Shown here: one piece after another, positions 44,263 to 58,274 of the stretch
Layout: each line of letters starts with the position of its first letter
How positions within the stretch are numbered: the stretch's first letter is position 1
From: Rhytidiadelphus loreus
Taxonomy: Eukaryota; Streptophyta; Bryopsida; Hypnales; Hylocomiaceae
Length of the DNA stretch: 64,000 nt
Reading direction: 5' to 3'
NCBI GenBank assembly: GCA_947034895.1
Contig: OX344764.1
Span: 62,001-126,000 of the forward strand
The notes under the pieces: generated by a model
The model's database searches: none
The model's input: only the letters and a program-made list of their open reading frames with translations
Told to the model about the DNA's origin: nothing
Translations under genes and position numbers: made by a program

Positions 44263-46890
44263 TCAACAATTAATTGTAGAATGACCCCGTATTTTTCGGC
44301 GGAAAATGAGGATCTCTAAGGATGATCACTGTCATCCAGATAACACAATATGCCAAACAAAATGAAATCACAACACTACAAGCCAATAACCCGGGACAAA
44401 AATTTGGCTTCCAGAACATTCAAACTTTCAACTGGAACAAGGATTCATGATCTCGATGACCAATTTAATTGATCATTTCTTGAAAGTTGTACTTCAGATG
44501 GAATCAAGTTCCTTACAAGTAGAATCAATTAGAAACGTTACTTGGTCACAAACTCAATGACATTCAACACAAAACTTGACTGGCATCCTTGAAAATGCAT
44601 GAATCGAGTCCATTGAAAGTCCGAGAGAGCACACTAGTATCCCGAGAATGCACACTAGTATCCCAAGAAAGCACACTGGTATCCCGAGAGAGCACACTGG
44701 TATCTCGAGAGAGAACACTGTTATCCTGAGAGAGCAAATAGAAGCCTTATTGAGCGCAGTAAAAGTCCGACAGAGCGCAAGAAGTGGTCTCGTCACTCTT
44801 CACGACCTCGTTTCTGCAGGGCTATAGAATTCTACAGCACATTGCAATCAGTTCCAAAATCAATCTGAAAACTTTGGGTTCATGAACTTGCTCAAGAAAC
44901 AGGTTAGTTTGGGAATTTCCAAATCGATGGGAGGCTCTTGATTCATGCGAGTCAGACTTCTACTAAAACATCAAACGACAGATGCCAAAAACGTCTCTAG
45001 AAAACATATTTGTAAGAGTGGGTGCATCTGTTTAAATACATTCACGGGCTCTCTCATCCTGATGAATAAACAAGTAGCTGCGGTATAAGAAAGTACGAGA
45101 CGCTCTAACCCTGTTGCCTAAATCGCTCACTTGTTGATTAGTTATGGATTTTTGACTGTGAGCACTAGCAGTCCAAGAGAGCACGGTGAAGTGCATCAAC
45201 TCCTCACGAGATTCATAGATGCACAAACAAGATTTTACAACGTAAGTTCAATAGAGTTATCACCTACAAGCAAGGACACCTCAGAAATAATACCGTGATC
45301 GTCAAAAACAAGAAAAGCGTCGACTGAAACTGGGAAAAAAACGGAAACAGAGCGCGACCAAGGATCAGATGAAATGGCGATGGCGGAAAAACAATGCGGT
45401 AGGAGGACGTCCCAAACCGTGAGGGCCTGAGAGAACGCTTGGCGGGAGTGAAGACTGAAGACGCGCGAAAACAATTGCGGAAGATTTCGAATTCAACAAT
45501 TTCCTTCACAGTGGACGCACATTTCCGCCGAAGATTATGCTTGCTACTACGGCATCATTCCAAAAATATCACGAAGCCATATTTCCATAGACTAGATTCT
45601 CTTCCAAGAATTCGATGTGCCTTGCCAGTACCTTCCTCGCCGGATTCCATGGAGGACTCCGCTTTCGCCAGCCAGCCCGCGGTATTTCCGATTGTACTTC
45701 ATTAATCCAGGAACACCGGAAACGCCATTTCGTGGCGTTTGGATGAGAATGCGGCGACGTGGACGGAAAACTTTTTGTTTTTTTCATCTGGAACTTTCAT
45801 CAGTCTAGAGATAGTCGCTTCCTGGACAATTGGGAATTAAGTGCGCAGTCTTAGCGCTCATTGTTGCTTACTAATTTAGATTGGAGTAATAAAAAACGGT
45901 ATGGGACTATCCTTACTTTCGGTCAAGCTCTATGACCACAAGGACTATGGTCACCAACTTGAAAAATTTGTCAACGCTTGCACTAGTTGCCCGAGGGCTG
46001 AAAATTTCCTAATATTTCCAAAAAAAAAGTATATAGTGAAGCATCTGAAGTTGTGTTGCTCCTCTCTCTGTGTAATATACTTTATTTTTCATGGTGTAAG
46101 GAAATGACTCTGTATTTACTTTTCTTTCCATCTCCTACTATCAACCATTTTTTTGGGATTCTTTCAAAAGAATCTAAAGTAAATTGTTTTGTCAAAAGAA
46201 CAACTCCTATTTGGTAAAATCCACTATTCACTATAGGTTAATGCCTTACATTTTGCAAGTCCACCAATGAAGTTGATCCTGCTCTAGCTTGATGTAGTAG
46301 CCATAATCTATTACGCAAAACTCTCCTCCTATTTTTTATATTTCATATGCATATTCTAAAAATAAATAAATAAAAAGAAAACAATTTAGATTGGAAGAAG
46401 AATCAAAGTCTTATTGTGATAATCATCTGATATATCTACAAATATTAAAGTTTTATATTAATAAATTAAAATTAAAATTAAGCACTCAAAATAGTTGTAT
46501 GTCATTGTCTCTACCGTTCACATTTTTCATTGGAATCCATTTCAATAATCAATTGATTCAAGGAAAAGTTGTTAGTATAAGTATATTTTACCAAACCTAT
46601 CTCTACAATCATGTAATTTTGGTAAATAATGTTCCACAAATGTAATGCAATTGAAAATTTCTAAGGATGTTCCTAACTTATGTAAGAACCCGAATCCTAA
46701 GGAATGACCATCAAAACGAAATTTCTAGTATGTCAAATTTAGTGGTTGAAGTGTGGCCTCTTGGATTATTTGCAATGAAAAAATAAAAACTTCTCACTTT
46801 AATCCCTAAACGTCACTTGCGGATGGATAGCCACATATGAGAAGTGCTCGAAAATTCATAAACAAAGAAAAATGGAAATCAAAATGAAAA
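44263..46890. other. Gene-free region with leader-like GC-richer patch
   Basis: No supported gene. At 45370-45740 the base composition is more balanced and short frames exist on both strands, but none shows a motif. This may be the promoter or first leader exon of the minus-strand DUF7869-like gene copy 2. Confidence 0.4.
44621..44738 (+). repeat. 21-bp minisatellite
   Basis: Five to six units of CGAGAGAGCACACTGGTATCC with a few substitutions, in exact 21-bp steps. Confidence 0.9.
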
Positions 46891-46894
46891 TTGA

Positions 46895-47415
46895 TGTCAT
46901 AATGTTAGCTCTAAAGTATGCCTTCCAAGTATGTGGGGACGCTTTGGAAGTCATCCTTCACACAATGCACACACCACATACTTTGGAAGCATACTAGAAT
47001 TCCTAAACAAAGAAGGATGGAAAATAAAATATTAAATGACGTCATCATATGCCTTCCAAGTATGTGGGGACGCTTTGGAAGTCATCCTTCACACAATGCA
47101 CACACCACATACTTTGGAAGCATACTAGAATTCCTAAACAAAGAAGGATGGAAAATAAAATATTAAATGGCGTCATCATATGCCTTCCAAGTATGTGGGG
47201 ACGCTTTGGAAGTCATCCTTCACACAATGCACACACCACATACTTGGGAAGCGTGCCTAAGTTACTAAACAAAGAAGGATGGAAATGAAAATAAAAAATC
47301 ATGTCATCATACTTACTCTAATGTATGCCTTAATTCCGAGTATGTACGGACGCTTTGAAAGTCATTCTTCACACAATACACACACCACATACTTTAGAAA
47401 CATGCAAAAATTCCT
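46895..47415 (+). repeat. 131-bp tandem repeat, four units, each a foldback
   Basis: ATGCCTTCCAAGTATGTGGG recurs at 46918, 47049 and 47180 (131-bp period), and a diverged fourth unit starts near 47335. Within each unit CTTCCAAGTATGTGG and CCACATACTTTGGAAG form an inverted pair about 45 bp apart. Confidence 0.9.
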
Positions 47416-47475
47416 AAACCAAACTTAGTTTAAACAAATATTTAAAGATAAAAAATTCATGTAAATATTAAATGA

Positions 47476-47585
<110 letters not shown>

Positions 47586-48284
47586 ATAAAACTTTTATTT
47601 TTAATTCCTTTGTTATTTTTGGGTGAAAAGCTTAAAATTAGTATTTAACTCATATCTGAAACAAGTACATTCTATTATTATGCATGTGTTCTCTAAAAAT
47701 ATAAGTGTTGAAAATTAAAGTTCTTAACTCCTAGTAATTGCAATAACAAATAGAGTGAATTTCAAAAATTAGATTTATGGAATATTTTCAAATTTCAAGT
47801 TTTTATATATAATTTGGATAGACCTAATTCGTGGTATGTACATAATTAATTTGAAAGTTTGGAAGCAATATATTTTTGGAACAATTTCAACAAATGCAAA
47901 TAAAATTGTAAATCCAAATGATAACAAAGTGTATGTCCTTTAATATAAAAGTCTTGTTAGACTTTTCAAAAAATGAAACAACTCTTTTCACTTATTAAAA
48001 AAGTTAAAGAACTCTAGTGTGAAAGGGATCTTACTCCATTTTAAAAAAGAAAAAGAACTATAATGTAAAAGGTTGCTTTTACTTTGTAGACCTAACGCCC
48101 TCATGATCAAAGATTATATTCTTTCAACTCATAAGTGACGTTGTAATATTGTTGTGGTTTCTTCTCCTAAGTATGTTGTCTTTAATATTTCTAGTTTGAT
48201 TTTGCATTAATACAATTCTAAAAAAATGATACAAATTATCAAATGTTGGCTTTTTGTTAGTTTAGAACAAATTCCTATAAGCTC

Positions 48285-48313
48285 AAAGAAGGCCTTGGAC
48301 ATTTAGGGGTTAA
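48285..48313. mobile_element. Solo terminus related to the TTAA element
   Basis: GGCCTTGGACATTTAGGGG followed by TTAA matches the right end of the 10047-10848 element (GGCTTGGGCATTTAGGGG-TTAA) with about two differences. No matching left end was found upstream. Confidence 0.55.
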
Positions 48314-48658
48314 GAGAAAAAGTTTAGCAACTCAAATAAGAATGTACAAGTTAGTATAAAATCAATTAAAAAAAAGCATAACAATTGTTTTTTAATAGCA
48401 TAACAACCGACAACACATAATCAACACTATTTATTAAGTACCCAAAATAACAGTCCTTCCGTCCCTAAATGATCTTAGAGTTGGTCAAATAGTGTGGGAT
48501 TAAAGTTGAAATAACACTATCTCTATCCATTTCTAAATATTTAAGATGAGCAATTGCAAGATCATTTTGGGACAAAGGAAATATTGTTTTAGTCCCAAAA
48601 TATCTTGTGATAATAAAAAAATATGTATACATATAGGACACCCAACCATAATATAGAA

Positions 48659-49015
48659 CCTTCAAGTGCCCAGAATTGCAAGTGAAGACTTCTTATAAGT
48701 CATGTAGGCCTCAAAATAATATATCCTACTCCAAAAACATCTTGAGGGACTAGGAAAAGAAATAAGAAAAACCTTCAAGTGTCTAGAATTGCAAATAAAG
48801 GCTTCTTGTAATTTGTTGAGGCTTTGAAATAATATATCCTAGTTCTAAGAGACTAAGACATCTTACCGGGCTAAGAAAAAAAATATAATATATAAAACCT
48901 CCAAGTGTCTAAAATTGCAAGTGAAGGCTTCCTTTAATTTGTTGAGGATTTAAAATAATACATGCTAGTTCCACAACTTCTTCTGGGACTAGGAAATAAA
49001 ACTATAGTATATAAA
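48659..49015 (+). repeat. Three diverged tandem units of ~113-126 bp
   Basis: CCTTCAAGTG-C-AGAATTGCAAGTGAAG...ATAATATATCCTA begins at 48659, 48772 and 48898. Confidence 0.75.
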
Positions 49016-49130
49016 AATTAAATTAAATGAAGACAAGATTTCCATAAAAAAAATAGAAGAAAAAGAAATAGAAGAGAATGAATGAATATACAAGCTTGCA
49101 TGTATCAACGACAATATATAATGTAAATAC

Positions 49131-49678
49131 TCTCATGAAACTCACGTCCAAAAAGAATGGGAAACAATGAAACATGTTGTGCAAGTTGCAATTATTCATA
49201 AAGTCACGAATTCAAAAAAATTTGCAATAGGTGGTCACTTGAAATGACCTTGAATGTCCGTGAAAGTTAAAAATTGGGGCATGCACCTAGCCCTGTACTT
49301 TAATGTCCAGAAAAATGTAATCTCATGAAATTCACGTCCAAAAAAAATGGGAAACATGTTGTGCAAGTTACAATTATTCATAAAGTCACGAATTCAAAAG
49401 AATTTGCAATAGGTGGTCACTTGAAATGACCTTGAATGTCTGTGAAAGTAAAAAATTGGGGCATGCACCTAGCCCTGTACTTTAATGTCCACAAAAATGT
49501 AATCTCATGAAATTCACGTCCAAAAAAATGGGAAACATGTTGTGCAAGTTACAATTATTCATAAAGTCACGAATTCAAAAGAATTTGCAATAGGTGGTCA
49601 CTTGAAATGACCTTCAATGTCTGTGAAAGTTAAAAATTGGGGCATGCACCTAGCCCTATACTTTAGCTATATGTAGAT
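49131..49678 (+). repeat. Three tandem units of ~182-190 bp
   Basis: Units begin TCTCATGAAA-TTCACGTCC at 49131, 49321 and 49503 and end near CATGCACCTAGCCCT. They are well conserved, and no coding frame is kept. Confidence 0.9.
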
Positions 49679-49679
49679 G

Positions 49680-50930
49680 TAAGACTCTAATTTATTTTTA
49701 AACACCTCTATTGAAATAAGGCTATTTTACTTTTTTAAATGCATACCATTTGACAAACTGAAGATTGTAATGTTTTGTTTTTCTACATAGTGTAAGAGGA
49801 TTAGTGTTGTTGTTCTAGGTACTAATTCTTGAAAAAATTGAAAGCTATACCAATGTTAAAAAAAGCAATCTTAGGAAATAAGCTTTTCAAAATTTTAGGT
49901 TAGGATTGTTTATGAATTCATTTTTGACAATCAAGAAAGATAAACCATTCCACGTGATTGAGTTACTTTTGTATTATCAATATTTTAGTTGAAATTGGAT
50001 TTAGGGAAAAATCTATCTAGAACTTTAAGAAAGTGAAAGATTTGTAGTAAAGGTTCATTTTACTTCTTATAAAATTAGAAGAAGTAGAATAAAGTTTCCT
50101 TTCACTTTTTAAGAACATAGGAAAACTATAATGAATTTCTATTTTCCTTTTCAAAAAAATAAAAGAACAACAATGTAAAATGTTGCTTTCACTTTTAGAT
50201 TTAAGTCTTTAAATTGAATTGAAAGCACCATAGAAAATATAACCTATGAAATGCATTAAAAAATACAGTTCATGGTCATTATTGTTTCATTTTAGTAATT
50301 AAAGTTTAATGAAAGACATTATTGTATATAACAACATAAAACAATTGACTTCAACAAAGGTAATTATCGATTACAATAGGGCTTGGATTAAGGTAGTATG
50401 CTCTAAAAGCAAACTAGCATGTAAGGGTTGGTCCACCTTTTTAATAGGTTATCATGTATAGAAATCTTTTTCAATCTTTTTCAAAAGAAGGAAAGTAGAT
50501 GTGGAACCTAACACAAGTGGTTATGTATTTATCAAAGCATCTTTGAATTACTTATAAATTTTCAAAGATTTGGAGCACAGGCTCCTATTTTTGACCTCCC
50601 AAAATCCATCTCCTTGCAACTTGTAAAGAGATGTGTGGAAATCGAAGACAATGATAGGTTCTTGCAATAGAAAAATAATTTTTCCTTGATTTATTTATTT
50701 GCTATCGTGGTCTGTTTAAGAATCACTCATTCTTTCTTCTTCAACTAATAGTAGGGTCCATTTGGAGAAGATGGATGCATTTAGAGTGTACTACCAGACT
50801 AGTTGGAAGGACCTTGAAGAAATGGAATTACTAATCATCTTTTACTTTGCAATATTGTTTGATTACAAATTTAATACATAGTAGTAAGGGTGTCGCACTT
50901 ATAACATACAGGTAATTCCCCTACGATTTT
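49680..50930. other. AT-rich intergenic
   Basis: No gene or repeat array recognised. Confidence 0.5.
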
Positions 50931-53900
50931 AGGGCTCTAGAGGTGACAAGTAATTTACCGGGTTTGTAGCAGCTTTTTCTTTTCGCCAGACTGTCAGTCC
51001 AGCAAGCCACTTCGCCTGGCTCCCTCCATAAATTTGCCTTTAGTGGGATGGCACGCAGGGCTTTAATGTAAAGCTATAGTTCGAAAAGGAAAACGCTGGT
51101 TTTCAGGCGCATCCGCAGTGGCGCAGTTCGCATCCGAGCTTCTCTACCAGTTTGCTGCGCGGGGATCTGCGCTTCTCATCGACGACGGAAAGGGGAGCAC
51201 AAGAACTGTAGTGGTGGGGGCTTTTAGGGTTTGTATTTTTTTTGGCTTGGGTCGCGGAGCTGCAAAGTGAGGGTCTTTTACCTACGAAGTTAGGTCGCGG
51301 AGGTGCAAAGTCAGGTCGCTGCAAGTGAGGGTTGCGGAGCTTGGATTTCAGCGTCGCCGAGGTGCGAAATCAGGTCGCGGAGGTGCGAAGTTGGAAGGTA
51401 CGTCCTGAGCAAATCTTTGAGAAACATTTTGTGTTTCTGGTTCATCGTGAATTCAATTTTTTTGAAGCTTCTCATGTGCTTGAGATTTTGTTTTTCTTAA
51501 TTTCCTATATGGACTTCCGTGTTGATCGGTCTTGCTCAGTGTCAATGTTGCTCGATGTTCCTTTTCAGATTTGATTTTTGTTGTGTTTTTTTGAGCGAGT
51601 GCTTGCTTGGTCTCCTGGGGTTTCACTGTACACCGCATGTTCAGCTGCGACACCTTTCTTGACTTCGTCTAGGGTCATATGTGCACAGTTCCAGTAGACT
51701 TGTCTGCAGTGACACACAGCCATGATCACGTAACCAGGCTGTGAGTGGTCCCTTAGAGGTTGTACCCCTTCCCGAACCTCCGGAAGATTCTTTTCGATCA
51801 TGAGCTTCCTCGCGTAGGCGAAATCCTGAGAGATGTAGGAAAAGATGTAGGTTTCTAGAGAACGATTCCCGATCTAGGGTTTACGGTACTGATGTTTTAG
51901 TCGTACTCACGTTAGGGTTTAGTGTGGTCATGTTTTTCCCCTGTCCGTCTCCTGTGAGTTGTGTCCCGAGCCCTGAACGTCACCTTTCCCCGTCTCTTGT
52001 GAGAGTCAGAGTCCCTTCTGACTGAATTCTAAGAAAAACTAAACTAAGGTGGAAGCATCCTCAGGTTCACGACAACTTTTTTTACTGTCTTTTTTTTTTT
52101 GCTTGAGGCTTGCGGAATTTGTGGTGAGCTTCATTTTGAATGTTGGTAACGTTGAGTGTGGACTTCAATTCACAAAGTGCAATTGAAGTTCACGTTGAGT
52201 TGCATGCACGTGATGGAAGTTTGCTCTGTCTCCTTCTCCTTCTAAGGGCCCATCCCAGCGTCGGTTGAGTTCTGTATTTTATTGTGTTTGTGAGTTTCTG
52301 GAACTTCAGCTTTACTGAGCTGGTGCAGGTACCATATTCTAAGCGAACTTTTGGGAATTGAAAAGCTGATTCATGATCCCTATTCGTTTCAAGTGCTCGG
52401 CGCTAGCTCCTGAGAATTTGAGATTTGATCGGAAGCTCCGGTTGGCGTGGAGGCTGCATTCTGTTGAATCTAGCGGAATTTCTGGTGAGTTTTGAGCGCT
52501 GTATTTAGGATTCGTGCTTGGAAGTGTTGCATTCAAGTAAGCGATGGGAGTTTCTTTTGTCACCTTGAACATGATGATCGATGAAGGCCAACTGAAGATC
52601 ATTGATATTTAGCGAACAAAATTAAGTAGCAATTGTAGCATGCACTTCGTGCTTGAGCTGGTGATTTGCAAAATATCAATGATCTTTGATCCCGATTGCA
52701 AAATATCAATGATCTTCAGTTGAGCTCCGATCGATCGATCTCCAATTCAAGTCTCAAAATTAGATGTCTGCGAAAGTCAGGAGACGACGGAAGCTTTATT
52801 ATCAATTTTGCAGATTGCAACTAATTCAATAAGATCTGTCGTTTGTCTTGATGAAGTGATCGCCAGCCAGGGAGACGAGATCGATCGATCGGAGCTGCAG
52901 CGCCAGGCAGGGAGTCCGGACGCTATAGCTTCAGTTAGCATCGACAGAGACTTGAATTGGAGTCCCTGAACTTTCGCTACCAACTGAATGGTTCGCAAAG
53001 TCAGCTCTGATCAGTGGTTGGATTCGTTGAGTGAGACCTGAGGAGGCTTGGCATCGACAGGAAGCTGTCGAAGCAACAAGTGAGGAGGAAGTTCGGGTTG
53101 GATTTCAAGGTAGGCAAACCCGAAACTGCAAATCCAAGTCTAATTGCAATCCTGAACACAATTTCGTATGTCCTTGCAACTTTCCTGCTTCGAAAAGGGT
53201 GCTTTGATTCGAAGCACCTGTTCTGTTCTCTATTTCAATTTGTTTGTTAGCTTTCTTAGCGTTTGGTCTGCTTCCATTGCTGCATCGCAATTATTCTTTT
53301 TGGTGTCCATTTGATAGTATTTCTGGTACCCTACAAAATAATCTCTTTATCTGAACTTCAATTGGCTTTGTGCACCTAATTGTTGTAGTTAGCCCACCTT
53401 GTTAGAATGCACAGTCCATCAAGAAAATAGCTAGAACAGCTAGTAAGTGTGAGTGTTCCTCCTTTGAACCCTTGTGGAGGTTTCTGTAGTCTTATATTAT
53501 ACCGTATGCTCAGTTGGGTTGCCCATGCGTTTTTCAGCGTTGCTACATACAGAGCAAATCTTTCTTTTCTAGTTTGTAACTGAAGCCTTTGTCATGTACT
53601 AGTTGAATGTGTAATGTCACCCACGCACATACATCTTTTGAGTTGTGTACATGATTGAAATTTTTGGTTAGAAGAGCAATGGTATCTTGTGGTTTCCATT
53701 TTGTGCGTGGATTTCTTGACATTGCTAATCCAATCATGGATAACTTGTTGTTTACACGTTGTTTGTTTTTCCTAGGTCTTAGGAAGGGTCCTGATCTTTT
53801 CGTGACCAGGTGGCCGGAACTGTGAATGTGAAGCTTGAATTCGGAGACTTCTGAGGCTTGAATTGTGAGTGTGAAGTTGAATATGAAGTCTGTATTTTTA

Positions 53901-54150
53901 ATCGGAAGCTGAAGCCGGAATCTGAAACAGAATGTGAAGCTTGAATTTTGAGTTATTTGCTCGGGCTTGCTAGATTGTGAACGACATGATCCATACGCAG
54001 TTCTTGTTTTCCGTCCCTATGCGTCCCTTATTGTTCTCAGTCCCTGCATAATTAATAAGTTATCTGGATATTGTTGATTGTCCATTTTCTGTAAAGATTA
54101 ATAAGTTATCTGGGTATTTTGTAAATTTGTAAAACTTAGCGTTGCTGTCT
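50931..54150 (+). other. Noncoding, leader-like region with shuffled repeats
   Basis: Composition is more balanced than the flanks. From 51240 to 51390 a degenerate ~20-bp unit (GGTCGCGGAGGTGCAAAGT) recurs four to five times. Around 52590-52960 the segments AAAATATCAATGATCTT, GAGCTCCGATCGATCGATC and TCCAATTCAAGTCTC recur directly and inverted. TAGGGTTTA-type leader motifs occur at 51880-51920. No long frame. It could be promoter plus spliced leader of the gene starting at 55164, or a noncoding transcript. Confidence 0.4.
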
Positions 54151-54154
54151 CGCG

Positions 54155-55031
54155 CGATTTAGGTGGGGTAGACCTAAAATGCACAAGATGTACTCTAGCA
54201 TTTTAATTAAAGAAATAAAGTCAATAACAAAAGTAGCACAACAAAAAGATTTTTAGCCTTGTGTAATTCAGGTGGCATCAACCTGAATTGCACAAGCACA
54301 ATCCATGGCTATTCTAAAAATAAATCAAACTAAAAATCAGATATTTTTGCTAAAAAACCTAGAACATAGTAAAAAAATAGTAAAATCATAGAGCTAGTGT
54401 GCAATTCAGGTAGCATAGACCTAAAAAGTACACAAAGAATGTCAATTGTGAATACATCATGCTCATCTGTCACAGATAAGAAGACACAATCAACCGCAAT
54501 CACAAAAAAAGACGCTAACAACCTACATCTAATTGATCAATTTATTTTGAGTGTACTATAGAAAAAACTAACAATCCTGAGGTGTGTCTATGAAGCAGAT
54601 AAAGCTGTACTCAAGCATATATAATCAAAAAATAACAAAAAAACCAAAAGCGGCACGACAAAGAGCATTCAAGCCTTAGGTAATTCAGGTGGCATCAACC
54701 TAAACTCCACAAGCATAGAACAGTGCCAATCAATAAATATATCTACAATATAAACTGTCTAGGTATTGCCTAAAAATCAAAACAAAGCCATGGGAAAAGA
54801 AGTTCTTATTAAGGTGCACGTCGCTAGTATGCAATTAAAGTAGTAAAGACCTAATATGCAAATAAATAAAATTTAAGACTTATCCTTCAAAGACAAGACA
54901 ACACATGCAAAAGAAAATACATCCAAAAATTCTAACAAACCACAATTAATTGATAACTTATTCATAAATAGACAAAATAAAAAACAAGTCCATAATGAGC
55001 AATTCAGGTCGCACCCACCTAAATTGCGCAT
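54155..55031. repeat. Array of six TTCAGGT-type dyads upstream of the ParB-methyltransferase-like gene
   Basis: Dyads at about 54155, 54261 (GTGTAATTCAGGT / ACCTGAATTGCAC, 12 of 13 paired), 54399, 54679, 54829 and 54997 (GAGCAATTCAGGT / ACCTAAATTGCGC), all with a 7-nt spacer. The array ends about 130 bp before the acceptor preceding the ATG at 55164. Confidence 0.9.
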
Positions 55032-56603
55032 GTGAATATCCTCGAGAAAAAAATAGGTTGTCATTCCAAGTTCCCTTCAACAAAGCTCAAAAAACCCATC
55101 AAAACAAAACCATGTTCATAGAAGGTTAGAAAAATAAAATGTAATTTCTATTTATTTTGCAGCATGGAGGACCAAGTCGAAAATCTAAATGCGTACTTCA
55201 AAAGGAGCACAACAAAGACTCCTGAAGTCGACGACGAGGATGAGATGATGGACGATGGAGATTACTGGGAGTTCAAGGACCCTAAGGAAGTGGAATCCTG
55301 AGGTCTGGCAATGATTCCTTTCACGGACCACTTTCATTTTACTATGAAGTACACAAATGCTCAAATGTATATTCCAATCTCGTTTCACGAGAGAGTGAAG
55401 GACGTCATCTACGACATTTATCCACAAATTCTCATACGATGTGTCACTACGAAGACGGGGGTCCAGAGCAATGAACCATATCACTTCACCATTCTTGTAA
55501 ACTCTAACAAGATCAACTTCAACATGATGCCCCTTCTCAAGAGTTTGGAGCCCACCCCATACAGCAATGAAATTTAGCAACTGGAGAAGAAGGTGGACGA
55601 TGGGTATTATTGCAATCAGGATGGATCACCGCTGACCGGGAAGAGACTGTGTGAAAAAATACGGCTATTGTTAAACTCCTTCGAGGTCCTCAAGGAAAAG
55701 CATGCCATGCAAAAGTCTTTCATGGCTTCTCGCACAATTTCAGTGGAAACAGCAAGCCAAGCAGGAAGTCAACTCTCCATGGGAAACCAAGGGGCTGGAT
55801 CACAGGGGCGAGGTACAAGGAACAAAAAACCTCCACTAACACATGGAACACGAGGGAGTCCCCTGGCGTCAACGTCTGCCAAAAAGCAAATTGATCGAAC
55901 ATCAGAACAATCCGGACAAGGAGAGTTGAGCTACGCGGACATGATGCTGAATGTTCCACAAGCATTAAATATCGAGCGAAAACCAGATTACAAGGTCGTG
56001 AGTGCGGTGTACCGAAAGTATTGGGAAACATGCTCAAGCGCGTATGTTCTTCCTGCTGACGTGAAAAAAGAACTTCCACTGAAGCAACTCATTCAAGCAC
56101 CACCAGAGTTCAACATACGGGTCCTCGAAGACAAAATGGTTAGGGGATATGATGAACTGGCTTGTGAACATTCCAGACAAGAGTGCTAAGCAAACCCTCT
56201 GCGTTATGCCCGTTAATCAAGTGCAAAAGCCAGAGAGGTGGGAAGACATTGCAGATGGTGAATTCTACATCATCAACAGTCAGCACAGCGTTGCGGCGAG
56301 CAGGCTGATGTTAGATGAAGAAAGTGGAATTGACAGAAAGACTAGCGAGCAATTCGAGAAGTGGAATTGCTTCATTGTTTGGTCTGATAATGCTGAGCAG
56401 TTGCGGTCGATTTCAGCTTACTATAACCGCACCAATCACTTCCAGGCGATTCAACCATCATGGGCAACAAACATTCTCGGAGCCCGGACAGTGTGGGTGA
56501 AGATGGGGAGTCCAAAAAATCCCAAAGAGGCAGCTGCAGTAGGGACTATGACAATTACAAAAAGAACCAGAGAATCAATGCGAGAGACAACAAAATTCAG
56601 GGT

Positions 56604-56695
56604 GTGTAATTCAGGTCCCTTAGAGCTGAAGTGCTCAATTTTTTATTGCATTGTCATTAAGTGTGCAAATCAGGTCCCGTAGAGCTAAATTGCTC
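56604..56695. repeat. Two TTCAGGT-type dyads inside intron 1
   Basis: TAATTCAGGTCCC...AGCTGAAGTGCTC and CAAATCAGGTCCC...AGCTAAATTGCTC, 59 bp apart, within the intron 56602-56791. Confidence 0.8.
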
Positions 56696-58157
56696 ACTTG
56701 CTTTGTGCATTGTAATTGTATTGCATAAAATGACTACATTAGAATTCTTTCAAACTTGATTATTGATTCTCAAGTGCTCAACTTCATGCAGGCTTTTGAA
56801 AAAGCAATGCACCAACGTTTTGCAATGATCGATGTCAATAAAAATCACATGACCGCTAAGAGAAAAGGTGCAGACGAGAAGCTAAAACTCGTCAACGAAC
56901 TCAAGATTATAACCGCACCGGATGAAGTTTACAATTTGTGGAGCGAAGTCATTACGAATGCAGCACATGGGGAGCTCTTTGATCCTGATACCTTGATGAA
57001 GTTCAACGAGAAAGAGAACTGGAAACAAGAGAGCTGCTCCCTCAGCCGTGACTTCTTCAAGCCTCTTGGAAATCTCAGCTACAATGACCTCGAGAAGCTG
57101 GCAAAACACATCCTCAACCAATCCGGACCCAAGCGCACTAAGGATTATCCAAAGGTGACTATTAAGACTACAACTTCGGTGCTTGACAGTTGCTACAATA
57201 CAAAGGAGTGGGTCGAAAGGCGCAAACGGAAGCAGCTAGTGAAAAAAGCACTCCAAGAAATTGACCCTAACCTTGGATTATTTAGCGCAAATGGTGAACT
57301 CATTGCCGCAAACTGGAGGGAATTCAAGCGAAGTCACAACATTACAAGTGCGACAATGAATCTCCTCGTAGAGCGGCCCGGGGATAAATTCTTTGGAATT
57401 GGAAAGCAACTCAAGGCCAAAAACATGTCCGCGGAGCAGATATCACCACGAGCGGCAGAGTTCTTCAAGGTTTTCCTGTAGAGGAAAAAAAACTTTAAAA
57501 CGCAAACTGGGATTGCATACTTGAGACCCTATAGCATTGGCAATAACAAGTGGTCGAAGTGGCCCCCAAAGGCGTGGAACGCGGAGACCCAAAACCAGAT
57601 AATGCTAGGCGTGATTGACTTCAGAAGTATTCCAGGGGCCTTAAAGAAAGAGAAGTCCAGTATCGAGAATCCATTCTTCAACGTAGTCCTCACCTCCATG
57701 CAGAATGAGAAGAGTCCTCTACTTGAAGATATCAAGTCCTGGCTATTTATTTGTGCCGACGAAGTAGATCAGACACAAGTGTTGGCATACGTGGAAAAAA
57801 ATGCGGTCCTCAAATCCTTCAGCTTGAATTTTGCCGACTACTACCCGGCCAAAAATGAACGCTTGATGGACCTGCCCGCAAACAGCGCCAAGGCATTGAA
57901 GAAAGTGCTTTTGATATTCCTGCAGAGTCCAAACAACATTATGAAGGCCAAAATACAAGCAAAGTTTGTAGCTCCCAATACGTCCGTATATAGAGATGCA
58001 AGAAAATATAATGAGCTTCCATTTCGCATGTATAATATGGAGCTTAGGATGGAATTCTACCTCTGGGTAGTGCAAACGTTTTGCCATCCCGGATCAAGTG
58101 TGCTCTCGGTGTTTGCTGGAGCAAAATTGACATGTGCAGCGCTGGTAAGTAACATTT

Positions 58158-58274
58158 CGCATTTTAGGGCGCTCCCACCTAAATTGCACACCATTGCTCA
58201 TAAATCTTTGCTTCAGTTTTCCTTCTTTTATTTCCGTTGTACTTCATTTCAGGTTGCACCCACCTAAATTGCAC
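58158..58274. repeat. Two TTCAGGT-type dyads inside intron 2
   Basis: CATTTTAGGGCGC...ACCTAAATTGCAC and CATTTCAGGTTGC...ACCTAAATTGCAC within the intron 58145-58360. They are of the same family as those at 54-55 kb. Confidence 0.8.

Noticed and set aside
45235..45808. Small genes in the GC-richer patch
   Set aside because: Overlapping frames on both strands without motifs, homology within the window or splice evidence; more like a promoter/leader.
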